A stretch of DNA of 64,000 bases from an uncultured Algimonas sp. (GTDB lineage Bacteria > Pseudomonadota > Alphaproteobacteria > Caulobacterales > Maricaulaceae). Made by a program: the position numbers and the translations under genes. The stretch spans positions 124,001 through 188,000 of the forward strand of contig NZ_CANMJB010000001.1 in assembly GCF_947498175.1 (NCBI RefSeq). Direction: 5' to 3'. Each line of letters starts with the position of its first letter. Within the stretch, counting starts at the first letter, position 1. Below, piece by piece: positions 1 to 11,313 of this stretch. The notes under the pieces are model-generated. The model saw only the letters and a list, made by a program, of their open reading frames with translations, had not been told where the DNA came from and did no database searches.

Positions 1-1
1 G

Positions 2-1792
2 GATGCGACTCGCGAGCTGTTCCGTGTGGTCGGGGGGCTTCGGGGTGAGATCGATTCTCTCGTCGACAGTGATGATATATGGCAATGGGAGGTTTCCGGA
101 AATTTTGGCCGCACTCTCGCCACCAATAGACAGCTCAACGTTCGATTGAACGATTCTTTCTTCGCAGGGGCCGACGCTATCCGTATCAACCAAGCTGATA
201 TTGATAGAATTGCTGCCGCAGGGGGCACTTCAGGATTTAGTGTCGGGGACGTGGTTTGCCGTGTGCAATATCTGCAAGCCGTTGGTCTCCCGGCATCTGT
301 ACCAGGTGTTGGCAATATATCTCAGCAGGTGATCGATGGATGCGTGCCATTTTCAGTATTTGGCGAAAACCAGATCAACGGTGATGCGCTCGAATACGTT
401 CAGGCCAATCTTAACGATCGCTTCGAGCAGGAGCAGGTTGTATTCAATGCCAGTCTGAATGGCCCGCTCGGTGATTTCTGGGGTGCGGGAGATATGTTCT
501 TCGTCGCCGGTGCTGAATATCGCGAAGAAAGATCCGAAACGAACCCTGATGAGTTGGCTCTTGAGAGAGACACTTTTGCAAACGTCATACAACCCACGGC
601 GGGTAAGTTCAGTGTGACGGAGGTCTTTGGTGAACTAGAAATTCCAATCCTTACTGAAACCCCGTTTGCTGAGCAATTGACCGTGGCTGGAGCGGCGAGA
701 TATTCGGACTACACTACGATTGGTGAGACTTTCACATGGAGCGCACGCGGCGAGTGGGAGCCCATAACCGATCTTCGATTCAGTGGTGGTTTTGCGAGAT
801 CTGTTCGAGCGCCCAATATTGGCGAGCTCTTTCAAGCTCCAGCTCAGACCTTCTTTCAGATACTAGATCCCTGCGACTCGGTTTCATCCGTACCTAATGC
901 AGACGATCCAACGGTTCGGGCTGCTAATTGTGCAGCGGCTGGAATTGCAGCTGACTTCATTGATCCCAATCCTAATATCTCCAATTCGGGATTTAACGGA
1001 GGTAATCCCGACCTTATCGAAGAGACATCGGATACGTATTTCTTCGGTGTAAGCTGGCGTCCGAGTTTCGAACCGGACTTCGTCATCGATCTTGATTATT
1101 TTAACATCGATATTGAGGATGCCACCACGACTCTGGGTGCTCAAACTGTCGTCAACAACTGTTACGATAGTGCAAATGGCATTGATAATGCCTTCTGCGC
1201 AGCTTTTGAGCGCGATCCTGCAAACGGAAATGAGATCGCCAACATAAACGTTGCGCCGATCAATGCTGCATTCTTTGCAACGGAGGGGATTGATTTTGAG
1301 GCTTTGTATCGCAAAGACTTGTCTGATATTTTCGGTGCGTCTGCGAGCGACTACGGCTCCTTGACGCTCCGTTTGCAAGGCACGCATCTGATCAACTTCG
1401 ATACGCAGCCTGACCCGCTCGATGATACCACGTTCGATACCGACGAAGGTGAAATCGGCTTTCCCGAGTGGCGGTTCAACACACGTTTGGCTTGGGATAT
1501 CGGGCGCTTTGGTCTGACATACCGTGTTGATTGGCAGTCGTCGCAGAACGTGTTCGATGAACAAAATCCTGATATCAGAGATGCTGCTGGTGCTGACATA
1601 CCCAGCGAGTTCTTGAAAACCGGATCGTTCGACCAACATGATCTAACAGGCACATTCGAACTGGGCGAAGGTGTCGTGCTACGAGGTGGCGTCATCAACA
1701 TTTTTGACAACGATCCGCCTCTTTATGCTGTTAACAACATCTTCGACATCTTTGGTCGTCGGATGTTCATCGGTTTCAACGCAAAGTTCTAA
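2..1792 (+). CDS. TonB-dependent receptor, C-terminal part (5' end outside window)
   Basis: Outer-membrane beta-barrel receptor that would import a siderophore, vitamin or glycan with energy from TonB-ExbBD. The reading frame is open to the window edge, so the plug domain and signal peptide lie upstream. About 596 residues are visible. They show barrel features of the family: a repeated pattern of amphipathic strands, the segment GGFARSVRAPNIGELF typical of this receptor class, YFFGVSWRP-type strands, loop cysteine pairs, and a C-terminal strand ending GRRMFIGFNAKF with terminal Phe. The substrate cannot be told from this part. Base composition is visibly more AT-rich, with more A/T third positions than the following genes, which may mean a different history. 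A strong terminator follows directly, separating it from the atp operon. Confidence 0.93.
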   Translation, partial: DATRELFRVVGGLRGEIDSLVDSDDIWQWEVSGNFGRTLATNRQLNVRLNDSFFAGADAIRINQADIDRIAAAGGTSGFSVGDVVCRVQYLQAVGLPASVPGVGNISQQVIDGCVPFSVFGENQINGDALEYVQANLNDRFEQEQVVFNASLNGPLGDFWGAGDMFFVAGAEYREERSETNPDELALERDTFANVIQPTAGKFSVTEVFGELEIPILTETPFAEQLTVAGAARYSDYTTIGETFTWSARGEWEPITDLRFSGGFARSVRAPNIGELFQAPAQTFFQILDPCDSVSSVPNADDPTVRAANCAAAGIAADFIDPNPNISNSGFNGGNPDLIEETSDTYFFGVSWRPSFEPDFVIDLDYFNIDIEDATTTLGAQTVVNNCYDSANGIDNAFCAAFERDPANGNEIANINVAPINAAFFATEGIDFEALYRKDLSDIFGASASDYGSLTLRLQGTHLINFDTQPDPLDDTTFDTDEGEIGFPEWRFNTRLAWDIGRFGLTYRVDWQSSQNVFDEQNPDIRDAAGADIPSEFLKTGSFDQHDLTGTFELGEGVVLRGGVINIFDNDPPLYAVNNIFDIFGRRMFIGFNAKF

Positions 1793-1810
1793 AGCTAATT
1801 CATAGCTTTT

Positions 1811-1835
1811 AAGCCGCCCCTCTGGGGCGGCTTTT
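1811..1835 (+). terminator. Rho-independent terminator after TonB receptor
   Basis: A perfect 10-bp stem (aagccgcccc paired with ggggcggctt), a 3-nt loop and a run of four T, starting 18 nt after the receptor stop codon. The A/T ends of the stem also give some termination potential in the other direction. Confidence 0.9.
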
Positions 1836-1992
1836 GTGTATGAAGAAGACTTATGTGCCGCGCTGATTCCGCGGTTGGCATTCGCATCGGGTTTTGCTAG
1901 GCCGCGCGCGGATGTGAGAGGTTTGGAAATGTTTCGGACCTCGATGATCGATCGGATCTTTCTTCCGGTCCTTTATAGCGGACATTGCACAC

Positions 1993-2550
1993 TTGACTTC
2001 CGAAGATGTTATCACGGGCGAAGCCCCAGCGCGTTACGCCGAGGCGCTGATCGACCTAGCCGAAAGAGCCAAGTCGCTGTCGCGCGTGCAAAGGGATCTC
2101 GCTTTCGTTGGACAGGCGTTCAAGGACAGTGACGATCTCTGCCGTTTAGTCGACAGCCCTGTCTTCGCGACCGAAGACAAGGTGTCGGCCCTGACGGCCA
2201 TCGCCGAAAAGGTCGGCGTCAGTCCTTTGACGCAACAGTTTGTCGGTACGGTCGCGGCGAATCGCCGGTCTGCCGATCTGCCGGCGATTATCAGCGCCTT
2301 CAACGAGCTGGTCGCCTTGAGGCGGGGCAGCCAGGTCGCGCGCGTGACGTCTGCCGCGAAGCTGACGCAAGCGCAGCTGACAGAGCTACAATCGCAATTG
2401 AAAACCGAGACCGGCCAGACCGTCGAAATCGAGACGGCGATCGATCCCGACCTGCTCGGCGGTTTCGTCGTCAAGCTCGGCTCGCGCCTTTACGACGCGT
2501 CTCTCAAGACCAAACTCGAGGACCTGCGCCTCGCTCTCAAACACGCGTAA
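1993..2550 (+). CDS. atpH: F0F1 ATP synthase subunit delta
   Basis: Delta subunit (OSCP homologue) of the peripheral stalk, linking the F1 head to F0 subunit b. The 185-residue length matches the family. The N-terminal helical domain has the motif RYAEALIDLA and the C-terminal part has the conserved GGFVVKLGSRLYDASLKTKLEDL signature. The start appears to be TTG at 1993: no ATG in frame gives a full-length N-terminus. No clear Shine-Dalgarno sequence precedes it, and a TATAGC element at about 1974 would place transcription start close to the start codon. It is the first gene of atpHAGDC; the F0 genes are elsewhere, as usual in alphaproteobacteria. Confidence 0.95.
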   Translation: MTSEDVITGEAPARYAEALIDLAERAKSLSRVQRDLAFVGQAFKDSDDLCRLVDSPVFATEDKVSALTAIAEKVGVSPLTQQFVGTVAANRRSADLPAIISAFNELVALRRGSQVARVTSAAKLTQAQLTELQSQLKTETGQTVEIETAIDPDLLGGFVVKLGSRLYDASLKTKLEDLRLALKHA

Positions 2551-2611
2551 CCGACGCGGTTTCGCATTCTGATTTCCGGCGATGGCCGGCCTTACGACAA
2601 GGACTTCTTCG

Positions 2612-4147
2612 ATGGACATTCGCGCCGCTGAAATTTCCACAATCCTGAAACAGCAGATCAAGGACTTCGGCAAGGAGGCCAAGGTCTCCGATGTCGGACA
2701 GGTGCTGAGCGTCGGCGACGGCATCGCCCGGGTCTATGGTCTCGACAATGTCAGCGCCGGCGAAATGGTCGAGTTTCCGGGCGGCATCAAGGGCATGGCC
2801 CTGAACTTGGAGAGCGACAATGTCGGCGTCGTGATTTTCGGCGACGACCGTTCCATCAAGGAAGGCGACCAGGTCCGGCGTCTCGGCGAAATCGTGGACG
2901 TGCCGGTCGGCAAGGGCCTGCTCGGCCGGGTGGTCGACCCGCTCGGCAATCCGATCGACGGCAAGGGCCCGATCGAAGCGACGGAGCGCCGCCGCGTCGA
3001 CGTCAAGGCGCCCGGCATCATTCCGCGCAAATCCGTGCATGAGCCGGTGCAGACCGGCATCAAGGCGATCGACGCATTGATCCCGATCGGCCGCGGCCAA
3101 CGCGAACTTATCATCGGCGACCGCCAGACCGGCAAGACCGCCGTGGCGATCGATGCGATCCTGAACCAGAAGGCGGCATTCGACGAGGACCGCGAAAGCG
3201 ACAAGCTCTACTGCATCTATGTCGTCGTCGGACAGAAGCGGTCGACCGTGGCGCAACTCGTCAAGACGCTCGAGGAAAACGGCGCGATGGACTATTCCAT
3301 CGTCGTCGCCGCCACGGCGTCCGAGCCGGCCCCGCTGCTTTATCTCGCGCCGTTCTCCGGCTGTGCCATGGGCGAATATTTCCGCGACAACGGCATGCAT
3401 GCGCTGATCGTCTATGACGATCTGTCCAAACAGGCCGTGGCCTATCGCCAGATGTCCCTGCTGCTGCGCCGCCCGCCGGGTCGCGAAGCCTATCCGGGCG
3501 ACGTGTTCTACCTCCATTCCCGTCTGCTGGAACGTGCGGCCAAGATGGACGAGCCCTATGGCGGCGGTTCGCTGACGGCCTTGCCGATCATCGAAACGCA
3601 AGGCAACGACGTGTCGGCCTTCATCCCGACCAACGTCATCTCGATCACGGACGGGCAGATCTTCCTCGAAACCGACCTGTTCTTCCAGGGTATCCGTCCG
3701 GCGCTCAATGTCGGCCTGTCGGTGTCCCGCGTCGGGTCTGCCGCGCAGATCAAGGCGATGAAACAGGTGGCCGGTCCCATCAAGGGCGAACTGGCGCAGT
3801 ACCGCGAAATGGCGGCCTTCGCGCAGTTCGGTTCCGACCTCGACGCCTCGACGCAAGCCCTTCTGGCACGCGGCGACCGCCTGACGGAACTGCTCAAACA
3901 GCCGCAATTCTCGCCGCTTCAGGTCGAGGAGCAGGTGGTCGTGCTTTACGCCGGAACGCGTGGTTATCTCGCCAATGTCGCCGTCGGCGATGTGCAGGAC
4001 TACGAGGCGAAGCTGCTTCACCATCTGCGCACCGACCAGACGGCTCTACTGTCGGACATTGGGACGCAGAAGAAGTTGACCGACGAGATCGAAGCCAAGG
4101 TGAAGGATGTGCTCGACGCTTTCACCAAGAGCTACACCGCAGGTTAA
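2612..4147 (+). CDS. atpA: F0F1 ATP synthase subunit alpha
   Basis: Non-catalytic nucleotide-binding subunit of the F1 hexamer. The Walker A motif GDRQTGKT lies near residue 170, followed by the alpha-specific region PAINVG-like [17 protein letters not shown] near residue 370. The ATG at 2612 (MDIRAAEIS) is chosen because it is the family's usual N-terminus and has AAGGA about 9 nt upstream; an in-frame ATG at 2582 would add ten atypical residues. This gives 511 residues, the normal size. It follows atpH by about 60 nt and atpG starts 3 nt after its stop, so it is co-transcribed. Confidence 0.97.
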   Translation: MDIRAAEISTILKQQIKDFGKEAKVSDVGQVLSVGDGIARVYGLDNVSAGEMVEFPGGIKGMALNLESDNVGVVIFGDDRSIKEGDQVRRLGEIVDVPVGKGLLGRVVDPLGNPIDGKGPIEATERRRVDVKAPGIIPRKSVHEPVQTGIKAIDALIPIGRGQRELIIGDRQTGKTAVAIDAILNQKAAFDEDRESDKLYCIYVVVGQKRSTVAQLVKTLEENGAMDYSIVVAATASEPAPLLYLAPFSGCAMGEYFRDNGMHALIVYDDLSKQAVAYRQMSLLLRRPPGREAYPGDVFYLHSRLLERAAKMDEPYGGGSLTALPIIETQGNDVSAFIPTNVISITDGQIFLETDLFFQGIRPALNVGLSVSRVGSAAQIKAMKQVAGPIKGELAQYREMAAFAQFGSDLDASTQALLARGDRLTELLKQPQFSPLQVEEQVVVLYAGTRGYLANVAVGDVQDYEAKLLHHLRTDQTALLSDIGTQKKLTDEIEAKVKDVLDAFTKSYTAG

Positions 4148-4150
4148 TCG

Positions 4151-5050
4151 ATGGCTTCTCTCAAAGAGCTCAAGAACCGGATTTCCAGCGTCAAGAACAC
4201 GCAGAAGATCACGCGCGCCATGCAGATGGTCGCGGCCGCGAAATTGCGCAAGGCGCAGGAAGCGGCGGAGAATGCCCGCCCCTATGCCGAGCGTATCCGC
4301 GGCGTGATCGCCAATCTGGCCGACTCCATGGGCGAGGGAGGCGGTGACGCCCCGAAGCTTCTGACCGGAACCGGCTCGGACGAGACGGTTCTGCTGATCG
4401 TTGCGACAGCCGATCGCGGGCTGTGCGGCGGGTTCAACACCAATATCGTCCGCCGCGCCCGTGAAGAGATCGTTGCGCAGGAGCGCGCCGGCAAGTCGGT
4501 GAAGCTCTATGTAATCGGCAAGAAAGGCCATGATCAGCTTAATCGGCTCTATGGCGACCAGATCGTGAAATACATCTCGCTGAAGGAAGAGCGGACGTTG
4601 CATGCCGGGATCGCCAAGGGCATCGGCGAGGACGTGACGTCCATGTTCGACGCTGGCGAATTCGACATCGCCAAGCTGGTCTTCGCCAAGTTCCGCAACG
4701 TCATGGAGCAGGATCCGGTCGCTCAGACGATCATTCCCGCCAACGCCTCGATCGACGCGACCGAGGCCGGTGCTTCCGCTCCGGATCTCGGCGGTGCGAT
4801 CTATACCTACGAGCCGGACGAGGCGGGCATTTTGGAAGTCCTGCTGCCGCGTTCCATCAATACGCAGATCTACTCCGCCCTGCTGGAAAACCAGGCAGGC
4901 GAAATGGGCTCCAAGATGACGGCCATGGACAATGCCACGCGCAATGCCGGCGAGATGATCGACGACCTGACGCTGACGTTCAACCGGACGCGCCAGGCGA
5001 AGATCACCTCCGAACTCATTGAAATCATTTCAGGCGCGGAAGCGCTCTAA
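4151..5050 (+). CDS. atpG: F0F1 ATP synthase subunit gamma
   Basis: Central rotor shaft of F1-ATPase, coupling c-ring rotation to catalysis in the alpha3beta3 head. The 299-residue product begins with the classical N-terminal coiled-coil helix (LKNRISSVKNTQKITRAMQM), has the central Rossmann-like part with TADRGLCGGFNTN, and ends with the C-terminal helix containing NATRNAGEMIDDLTLTFNRTRQ. It lies between atpA (3 nt gap) and atpD (about 25 nt gap). Nothing unusual is seen. Confidence 0.97.
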   Translation: MASLKELKNRISSVKNTQKITRAMQMVAAAKLRKAQEAAENARPYAERIRGVIANLADSMGEGGGDAPKLLTGTGSDETVLLIVATADRGLCGGFNTNIVRRAREEIVAQERAGKSVKLYVIGKKGHDQLNRLYGDQIVKYISLKEERTLHAGIAKGIGEDVTSMFDAGEFDIAKLVFAKFRNVMEQDPVAQTIIPANASIDATEAGASAPDLGGAIYTYEPDEAGILEVLLPRSINTQIYSALLENQAGEMGSKMTAMDNATRNAGEMIDDLTLTFNRTRQAKITSELIEIISGAEAL

Positions 5051-5063
5051 CGTACGTAGCTGA

Positions 5064-6602
<1,539 letters not shown>

Positions 6603-6614
6603 AGGCCAGCCGCC

Positions 6615-7007
6615 ATGGCTGACAAGCTCAACGTCTCTCTCGTCTCGCCGGAGCGGGAATTGTTTTCGGGGCAGGTCGACCAGGTCGATCTGCCGGGGAC
6701 CGAAGGCAATATGGGTATCCTGCCCGACCACGCGCCGCTCATGGCGGCGCTCTCGACCGGGGCGATCACGCTCTATGATGGCGGCAAGGAAGAGAAGTTC
6801 TTTGTCCAGGGCGGCTTTGCCGACGTGACACCCGCCGGACTTACCATTCTGGCCGAACGGGCCCTGCCGCTGCGCGACATGACGCGCGACGACCTTAGCG
6901 CGGAAATCGAAAAGGCGAAGGCGGACCTGGACGCGCTGGGCGATGAAGGCGCGCTTGCCGCGCGCCAGAATATCGACGGCCTCGAAATGCTGTTCGACCT
7001 GGTCTGA
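6615..7007 (+). CDS. atpC: F0F1 ATP synthase subunit epsilon
   Basis: Epsilon subunit at the foot of the central stalk, regulating ATP hydrolysis. The 130-residue product has the N-terminal beta-sandwich signature (VSPERELFSGQVDQVDLPG and GNMGILPDHAPLM) and a short C-terminal helical part rich in Ala and Glu. It is the last gene of the operon, 12 nt after atpD, and is followed by a terminator-like hairpin at 7034. Confidence 0.95.
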   Translation: MADKLNVSLVSPERELFSGQVDQVDLPGTEGNMGILPDHAPLMAALSTGAITLYDGGKEEKFFVQGGFADVTPAGLTILAERALPLRDMTRDDLSAEIEKAKADLDALGDEGALAARQNIDGLEMLFDLV

Positions 7008-7014
7008 GCTTCGA

Positions 7015-8310
7015 TCACCGTCTTTTTGGAATGGCGGCTTCCGGGCCGCTTTTTTCTTGTCTGTCGTCAGACTGTCTCGCGGGTCGCGCCCGGTCGCTTG
7101 CATCCGTCGCGATGATGAACGTTGCGAATGAAATGACGGCGAGCCCGGCGGCGAGCAGGAACGGCGAACCCGGCAGATAGAAGGCCGACGTCTCCGGGTC
7201 GGCGAAGACGTAGAACACCCAGGTCAGGACCAGCGGGCCGATCATGAGGGCCAGCCCTTGCGCGGCGCCGAGTGCGCCTTGCAACTCGCCCTGTTCGCTA
7301 TCGGAGACGCGCACGCTCATCATGTTCGTCAGGGCCGGGCCGTAGAACCCGGCCAGGGCGGCGAACGGTCCGGCCGCATAGACGATCCAGCCCTGGGTCG
7401 CGTTGCCGAGAATGAAATAGGCGAGCACCGCACTAACCATGCCGATCAGGCCGGACCAATAGACACCCAGCCTGGGTATGGCGATCCGGATCAGGTAGCC
7501 CTGCACGAACAGGCTGGCGAGGCCGAAGGCGCCGAGCGAATTGCCGACATCCTTCGGCGTCCAGCCAAGCGCTTCCTGCGTCGAAAGCGTGTAGGTGCTG
7601 GGATAGACCGTGTGGGCCAGCGCCAGCAGGAAATAGACGAAGATCAAGCCTTTAACGCCGGTGATCCGGCCCAGGCTCCTGAGCGAACCGACCGGATTGG
7701 ATCGGGCGAGATCGAAAGCCCGGCGCTTTTCCGGCTTGTGCGTCTCGGGCAGGACGACGAGGCCGTAGACGAAGTTCGCCGCACAGATAGCGGCGGCGGC
7801 GAAGAACGGCACGCGCGGCCCGAACTCGCCCAGCCATCCGCCGAGCACGGGACCGAGGATGAAGCCCACGCCGAACACGGCGCCGACCAGGCCGAAGTTC
7901 TGCGCTCGCGTTTCCGGAGGGCTGACATCGGCGATATAGGCATTGGCCGTCGAGAAGGTCGCGCCGAACGCACCCGATATGGCGCGGCCGAGATAGAGGA
8001 TGGCCACGGTCGGCGCGAGCGCCATGAGAAGATAGTCCAGCGCCAACGCCCCGACCGAGACGAGCATGACCGGCCGTCGCCCGAATGCATCGGACAGGCC
8101 GCCCGCGACCGGCATGCACACGAACTGCATGACGGCGAACACGAAGGTCATGCCGCCCAGATGCAAGGCGGCCTGGTTGTTGCCGAGACCTGTCAGGGAT
8201 TTGATGAGATCGGGCAGGACCGGGATCATGATCCCGAAGCCGATCGAATTGATCGCGACCGTGATCAGGACGAAGATCAGAGCGTGGCGGTCCCGGAAGG
8301 AGGAGGTCAT
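7015..8310 (-). CDS. MFS transporter, TetA/TCR-like drug-efflux family
   Basis: A 431-residue integral inner-membrane protein with about 12 hydrophobic segments, of the major facilitator superfamily. The loop 2-3 motif A is seen as [13 protein letters not shown] and the helix 5 motif C region as GPVLGGWLG, features of proton-coupled antiporters. Overall resemblance ([13 protein letters not shown] at the start; [17 protein letters not shown] in the middle) is to the TetA/tetracycline-resistance-like group, but the substrate is unknown and a resistance role should not be assumed. It lies 20 nt downstream of rppH and may be co-transcribed with that long minus-strand run. The hydrophilic C-terminus ends in a basic tail. 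Confidence 0.9.
   Translation of the reverse strand: MTSSFRDRHALIFVLITVAINSIGFGIMIPVLPDLIKSLTGLGNNQAALHLGGMTFVFAVMQFVCMPVAGGLSDAFGRRPVMLVSVGALALDYLLMALAPTVAILYLGRAISGAFGATFSTANAYIADVSPPETRAQNFGLVGAVFGVGFILGPVLGGWLGEFGPRVPFFAAAAICAANFVYGLVVLPETHKPEKRRAFDLARSNPVGSLRSLGRITGVKGLIFVYFLLALAHTVYPSTYTLSTQEALGWTPKDVGNSLGAFGLASLFVQGYLIRIAIPRLGVYWSGLIGMVSAVLAYFILGNATQGWIVYAAGPFAALAGFYGPALTNMMSVRVSDSEQGELQGALGAAQGLALMIGPLVLTWVFYVFADPETSAFYLPGSPFLLAAGLAVISFATFIIATDASDRARPARQSDDRQEKSGPEAAIPKRR
7034..7055 (+). terminator. Terminator of the atp operon
   Basis: A 5-bp GC stem (gcggc/gccgc) with a 6-nt loop and six consecutive T, 27 nt after the atpC stop. It lies inside the last codons of the convergent MFS gene, so the two converging units share this stretch. 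Confidence 0.75.
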
Positions 8311-8329
8311 GGGACGGCCTTAACCGGTT

Positions 8330-8812
8330 TCAATCCGCGGCGAACCGTTCGAATTCGCGCGCCAGCCGTTCATAAACCCCCCGCTTGAACGGGATGACCT
8401 TGCCCGGCGTCTTGTGCAGCTTCGCCCATTTCCATTCCGAAAACTCCTGCGTGCCGTGGGCCGTCAGGTCGAAATCCGTTTTGGCGCCGTGATAGCGGTA
8501 GGCGAACCAAAGCTGGCGCTGCCCGGCATAGCGCTGGCCCTTCTTCGGTGCGACGCCCGCCGGATAGTCGTAGGTCAGCCAGTCCTCGATCCGGCCCAAG
8601 GGCGAGAGATGCGCAATGGTGATGCCGGTTTCTTCCCACAATTCCCGCAAGGCGCCGAACTCCGGGCTCTCACCGGCGTCCAGACCGCCTTGCGGGAACT
8701 GCCAACTATGCGGTCCGCTCTCGCCGTAGCGCCGTCCGAGCCAGACTCGGCCCTTCGCGTTGAAAAGGCAGACGCCGACACAGGGCCGGTAACGCTTGAT
8801 GTCGGATTTCAT
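8330..8812 (-). CDS. rppH: RNA pyrophosphohydrolase (Nudix)
   Basis: Nudix hydrolase that converts the 5'-triphosphate of RNAs to a monophosphate and starts RNase E-dependent decay, or hydrolyses dinucleoside polyphosphates. The Nudix box is complete: GGLDAGE, then RELWEETGI. The preceding WQFPQGG and the later family sequence YDYPAGV also fit RppH. The start at 8812 (MKSDIKRYRPCVGVCLF) gives 160 residues and overlaps the upstream gene's stop as ATGA, which indicates translational coupling. A longer in-frame start would lie inside the upstream gene. Confidence 0.94.
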   Translation of the reverse strand: MKSDIKRYRPCVGVCLFNAKGRVWLGRRYGESGPHSWQFPQGGLDAGESPEFGALRELWEETGITIAHLSPLGRIEDWLTYDYPAGVAPKKGQRYAGQRQLWFAYRYHGAKTDFDLTAHGTQEFSEWKWAKLHKTPGKVIPFKRGVYERLAREFERFAAD

Positions 8813-9975
8813 TCCGGGAGCGCTGCCGTGGCGGGGACGAGGACGAGACCGTCGTCGGATAATGTCGCGGCCCACCCTTGGACGGCGTCGAGCGTCTGCG
8901 GATAGGCGAAGCCGACTCCGACGACCCCGGTGTCCGTCGCTGCGGCGTCGGACAACCGGTTCAGTCGCGCATCGATTATGCGGCGGCTCGGCGCGGGATC
9001 GATGATCCCGTGACCCTGACGAAAAGGCAGCTTCGCCGATTGGGCCAGGGCGGACAGGGACGGCGTCTCGAATGATCCATCGGTGAAAAAGGCCAACCCG
9101 GATGCGGCAAGCTCCGCCAAAACGGGCGCGGCCGCGTCGGTTCGTGTCAGGAAGGCCTCGCCCTGATAATGCGTGACGCCGGCATAGCCCTGGGCGGACG
9201 CCAGGAGCGCATGCAGTGTCCGCCGGTTGCGTTCGGCGTCGGTATCGGTGCGGAGCGTTCTGTCCGCCTCAGTGGCGGACGGATCGAAGCCTGTGCCTGC
9301 CATCGGGATCTCCAGCAGGACTTCGTGACCCCGTGCGCGCGCCTTGCCGACCCAATCCTGCAGATCCGGCGCTTGCGGCGCAAAGGACAGGGTGACGGCG
9401 GCAGGCAGGTCCCGGATGGCCCGCTCCGTCAACTCCGCATTGATGCCCAGCCCGCCGACGATGAGCGAGACGGGGCGGCGGTCGTCGAGATCGGGAACGG
9501 CCGCTCGGTAGGCGGCCAGCGGTGTGAGGCCCTGGGCGTTCGGGCCCGGTATCGGTCCGGATGCGCTTTGGCGTGTCAGGGATGCATCCAGCGGCGGTGC
9601 CTCCAAATCGGGTTCGGGGAGTGTGATGACTCGGGGTTTATCAGGCGTGGCAATCCCTGGTTTCGTCTCCCGCACCATCGCCTCCGTTGGGTTGTCCCCG
9701 ACGGGAACGGTGTCGGCGAGCAGGTCGGGCAGGCGGTCCGCGCTGGCGTCCAAGGGGGAAGGGCGCTGCCCAGCGGGAAGCGTGGCGATCGCCACGGCGC
9801 CGTGCGGTTCGGCGTCCGCCCCGTCGCCCACGAGGCGCGCCAGCAGGAAAGGCAGGGCGGCGACGACAGCCAACAGGCCAAGCGACAGGGCGAGGTGGTG
9901 GCGGCGTCTGGGCAGGCGGGGCGATTGGCGCCGCCGATGCGCAGCAGCCCTCGCGGTCGGTTTGTCCGGACTCAT
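8809..9975 (-). CDS. Divergent polysaccharide deacetylase family protein (YibQ-like)
   Basis: A 388-residue protein with a basic N-terminus, one membrane segment at about residues 28-47, a variable Pro/Asp-rich linker, and a C-terminal (beta/alpha) domain of the divergent polysaccharide deacetylase family. Seen motifs are SLIVGGLGIN, AVTLSFAPQAPDLQDW, GHEVLLEIPM and FFTDGS. The family sits in the glycoside hydrolase/deacetylase clan, is anchored in the inner membrane facing the periplasm, and its substrate is not established. It lies between the ctpA pair and rppH, its usual place in alphaproteobacteria, where EnvC, CtpA and this family travel together. Confidence 0.88.
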   Translation of the reverse strand: MSPDKPTARAAAHRRRQSPRLPRRRHHLALSLGLLAVVAALPFLLARLVGDGADAEPHGAVAIATLPAGQRPSPLDASADRLPDLLADTVPVGDNPTEAMVRETKPGIATPDKPRVITLPEPDLEAPPLDASLTRQSASGPIPGPNAQGLTPLAAYRAAVPDLDDRRPVSLIVGGLGINAELTERAIRDLPAAVTLSFAPQAPDLQDWVGKARARGHEVLLEIPMAGTGFDPSATEADRTLRTDTDAERNRRTLHALLASAQGYAGVTHYQGEAFLTRTDAAAPVLAELAASGLAFFTDGSFETPSLSALAQSAKLPFRQGHGIIDPAPSRRIIDARLNRLSDAAATDTGVVGVGFAYPQTLDAVQGWAATLSDDGLVLVPATAALPE

Positions 9976-10002
9976 GCGGGCTTCTTGTGCCGGACCGCAG
10001 CG

Positions 10003-11313
10003 CTAGTCGAGATCGGATTGCGCGTCGAGGAGCTCGGCATAGCGCGGCGATTTCAGGATGCGCACCGCCGTGGCGAGCTGGAAGTCCTCGTCGCGCGGGA
10101 AATTCTCCGGCGGAAAGAGGACGTCGTCATACTTTTCCTCGTAATCCGTCTCGTCCAGATTGATCAGGGCGTTCGGCAGGCTGTCTTCCCGGAACCGGCG
10201 GCGCAGCTCCCCGTCATCGTCCAGGGCGGAGACGAGCAGGTCCGGCATGATGCCGCGGCCCTGGATGCTCTTGCCGGACGGCGTGTAATATTTCTGCGTC
10301 GTCAGGCGCAGCGCGCCTTTCTCGCCGGGCAGGGGCGTGACGGACTGGACCGAGCCCTTGCCGAAGGTGCGGCGACCCACGACGATGGCGCGTCCGCGGT
10401 CCTGCAGCGATCCGGCGAGGATTTCGGCGGCGCTGGCCGATCCGGGCGAGACGAGCACGACGATCGGCACACCGGCGAGGGTCTCGCCGTCTTCGGCATG
10501 ATAGCGTTCCGTGTCGCGGTCGTCGCGACCGCGGACCGACAGCACTTCGCCGCCGTCCAGGAACAGGCCGGAGATGGAGACGGACTGCGTGAGGAGCCCG
10601 CCGCGATTGCCGCGGAGATCGATGATCAGGCCCGGAATCTCGCCGCCCAGCTCACCTTGCAAGATCTCCAGCGCCCGGACCATGTCGCCGGTCAGGCGGT
10701 CATTGTTGAAGCTTTCGATCACCACATAGGCCAGCCCGTCCTCGACACGGTGTCGCAAGGCGCGGCCACGCACCTGTTGGCGGATGACCGTGACCACGCG
10801 TGTCACACCGTTGGGCGACTGGACGGTGACATCGACCGGATCTCCGGCCAGTCCGCGAATGCCCTCGACCGCGTCGTCCAGATCCTGGTCGCGGATCGAC
10901 ACGCCTTCGACGGCGGTGATGAAATCGCCCGTCCGGATGCCGGCGGCATAGGCCGGACCCTCTTCGAGCGCATAGGTGATCTTGATCAGCCCGTCTTCCA
11001 TCAGGACTTCGATGCCCAGCCCGCCATATTCGCGCCGCGCGGCCTCGCGCTGCTCGGAGAAGTCGGTGGGGGGCACATAGGCCGAATGCGGATCGAGCTT
11101 GGACAAGGCGCCGTTCAGCGCCCCTTCGATCAGTGCGCGCGTTTCCACCGGTTCGACATATTCGCGCTCCACGATGGTCATGATGTCGGCCATGACCTGC
11201 ATCTTGTCGTAGGACGGCGCGTCGGGGCCCTCGGGCGGCGCGGCATGCGACTGGCCCGAAGCCAGCGCAAGACCGCCCATCAGCGATGCGATGATCCCCC
11301 GTCCGAGCGGCAC
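10003..11313 (-). CDS. Carboxy-terminal processing protease, S41 family (second tandem copy)
   Basis: Periplasmic serine protease of the CtpA/Prc type. The 436-residue product has a signal peptide (cleavage likely after SHA, about residue 24), a PDZ domain around GGLGIEVLMEDGLIKI and AAGIRTGDFITAVEG, and the S41 catalytic core. The nucleophile Ser is in SPGSASAAEI and the general-base Lys in RTFGKGSVQ. The start is GTG at 11313, overlapping the stop of the upstream paralogue by one base (TAGTG). It is clearly homologous to that paralogue along its whole length, so this is an old tandem duplication. The C-terminal region after the core is shorter and different, perhaps giving a different substrate range. 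Confidence 0.93.
   Translation of the reverse strand: MPLGRGIIASLMGGLALASGQSHAAPPEGPDAPSYDKMQVMADIMTIVEREYVEPVETRALIEGALNGALSKLDPHSAYVPPTDFSEQREAARREYGGLGIEVLMEDGLIKITYALEEGPAYAAGIRTGDFITAVEGVSIRDQDLDDAVEGIRGLAGDPVDVTVQSPNGVTRVVTVIRQQVRGRALRHRVEDGLAYVVIESFNNDRLTGDMVRALEILQGELGGEIPGLIIDLRGNRGGLLTQSVSISGLFLDGGEVLSVRGRDDRDTERYHAEDGETLAGVPIVVLVSPGSASAAEILAGSLQDRGRAIVVGRRTFGKGSVQSVTPLPGEKGALRLTTQKYYTPSGKSIQGRGIMPDLLVSALDDDGELRRRFREDSLPNALINLDETDYEEKYDDVLFPPENFPRDEDFQLATAVRILKSPRYAELLDAQSDLD

Noticed and set aside
2537-4024. Long minus-strand open frame opposite atpA
   Set aside because: Shadow of a conserved gene in high-GC DNA; atpA on the plus strand is certain.
7015-8310. Tetracycline resistance gene
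   Set aside because: The protein is in the TetA-like MFS group, but family likeness alone does not show drug specificity, and it sits in a housekeeping cluster.
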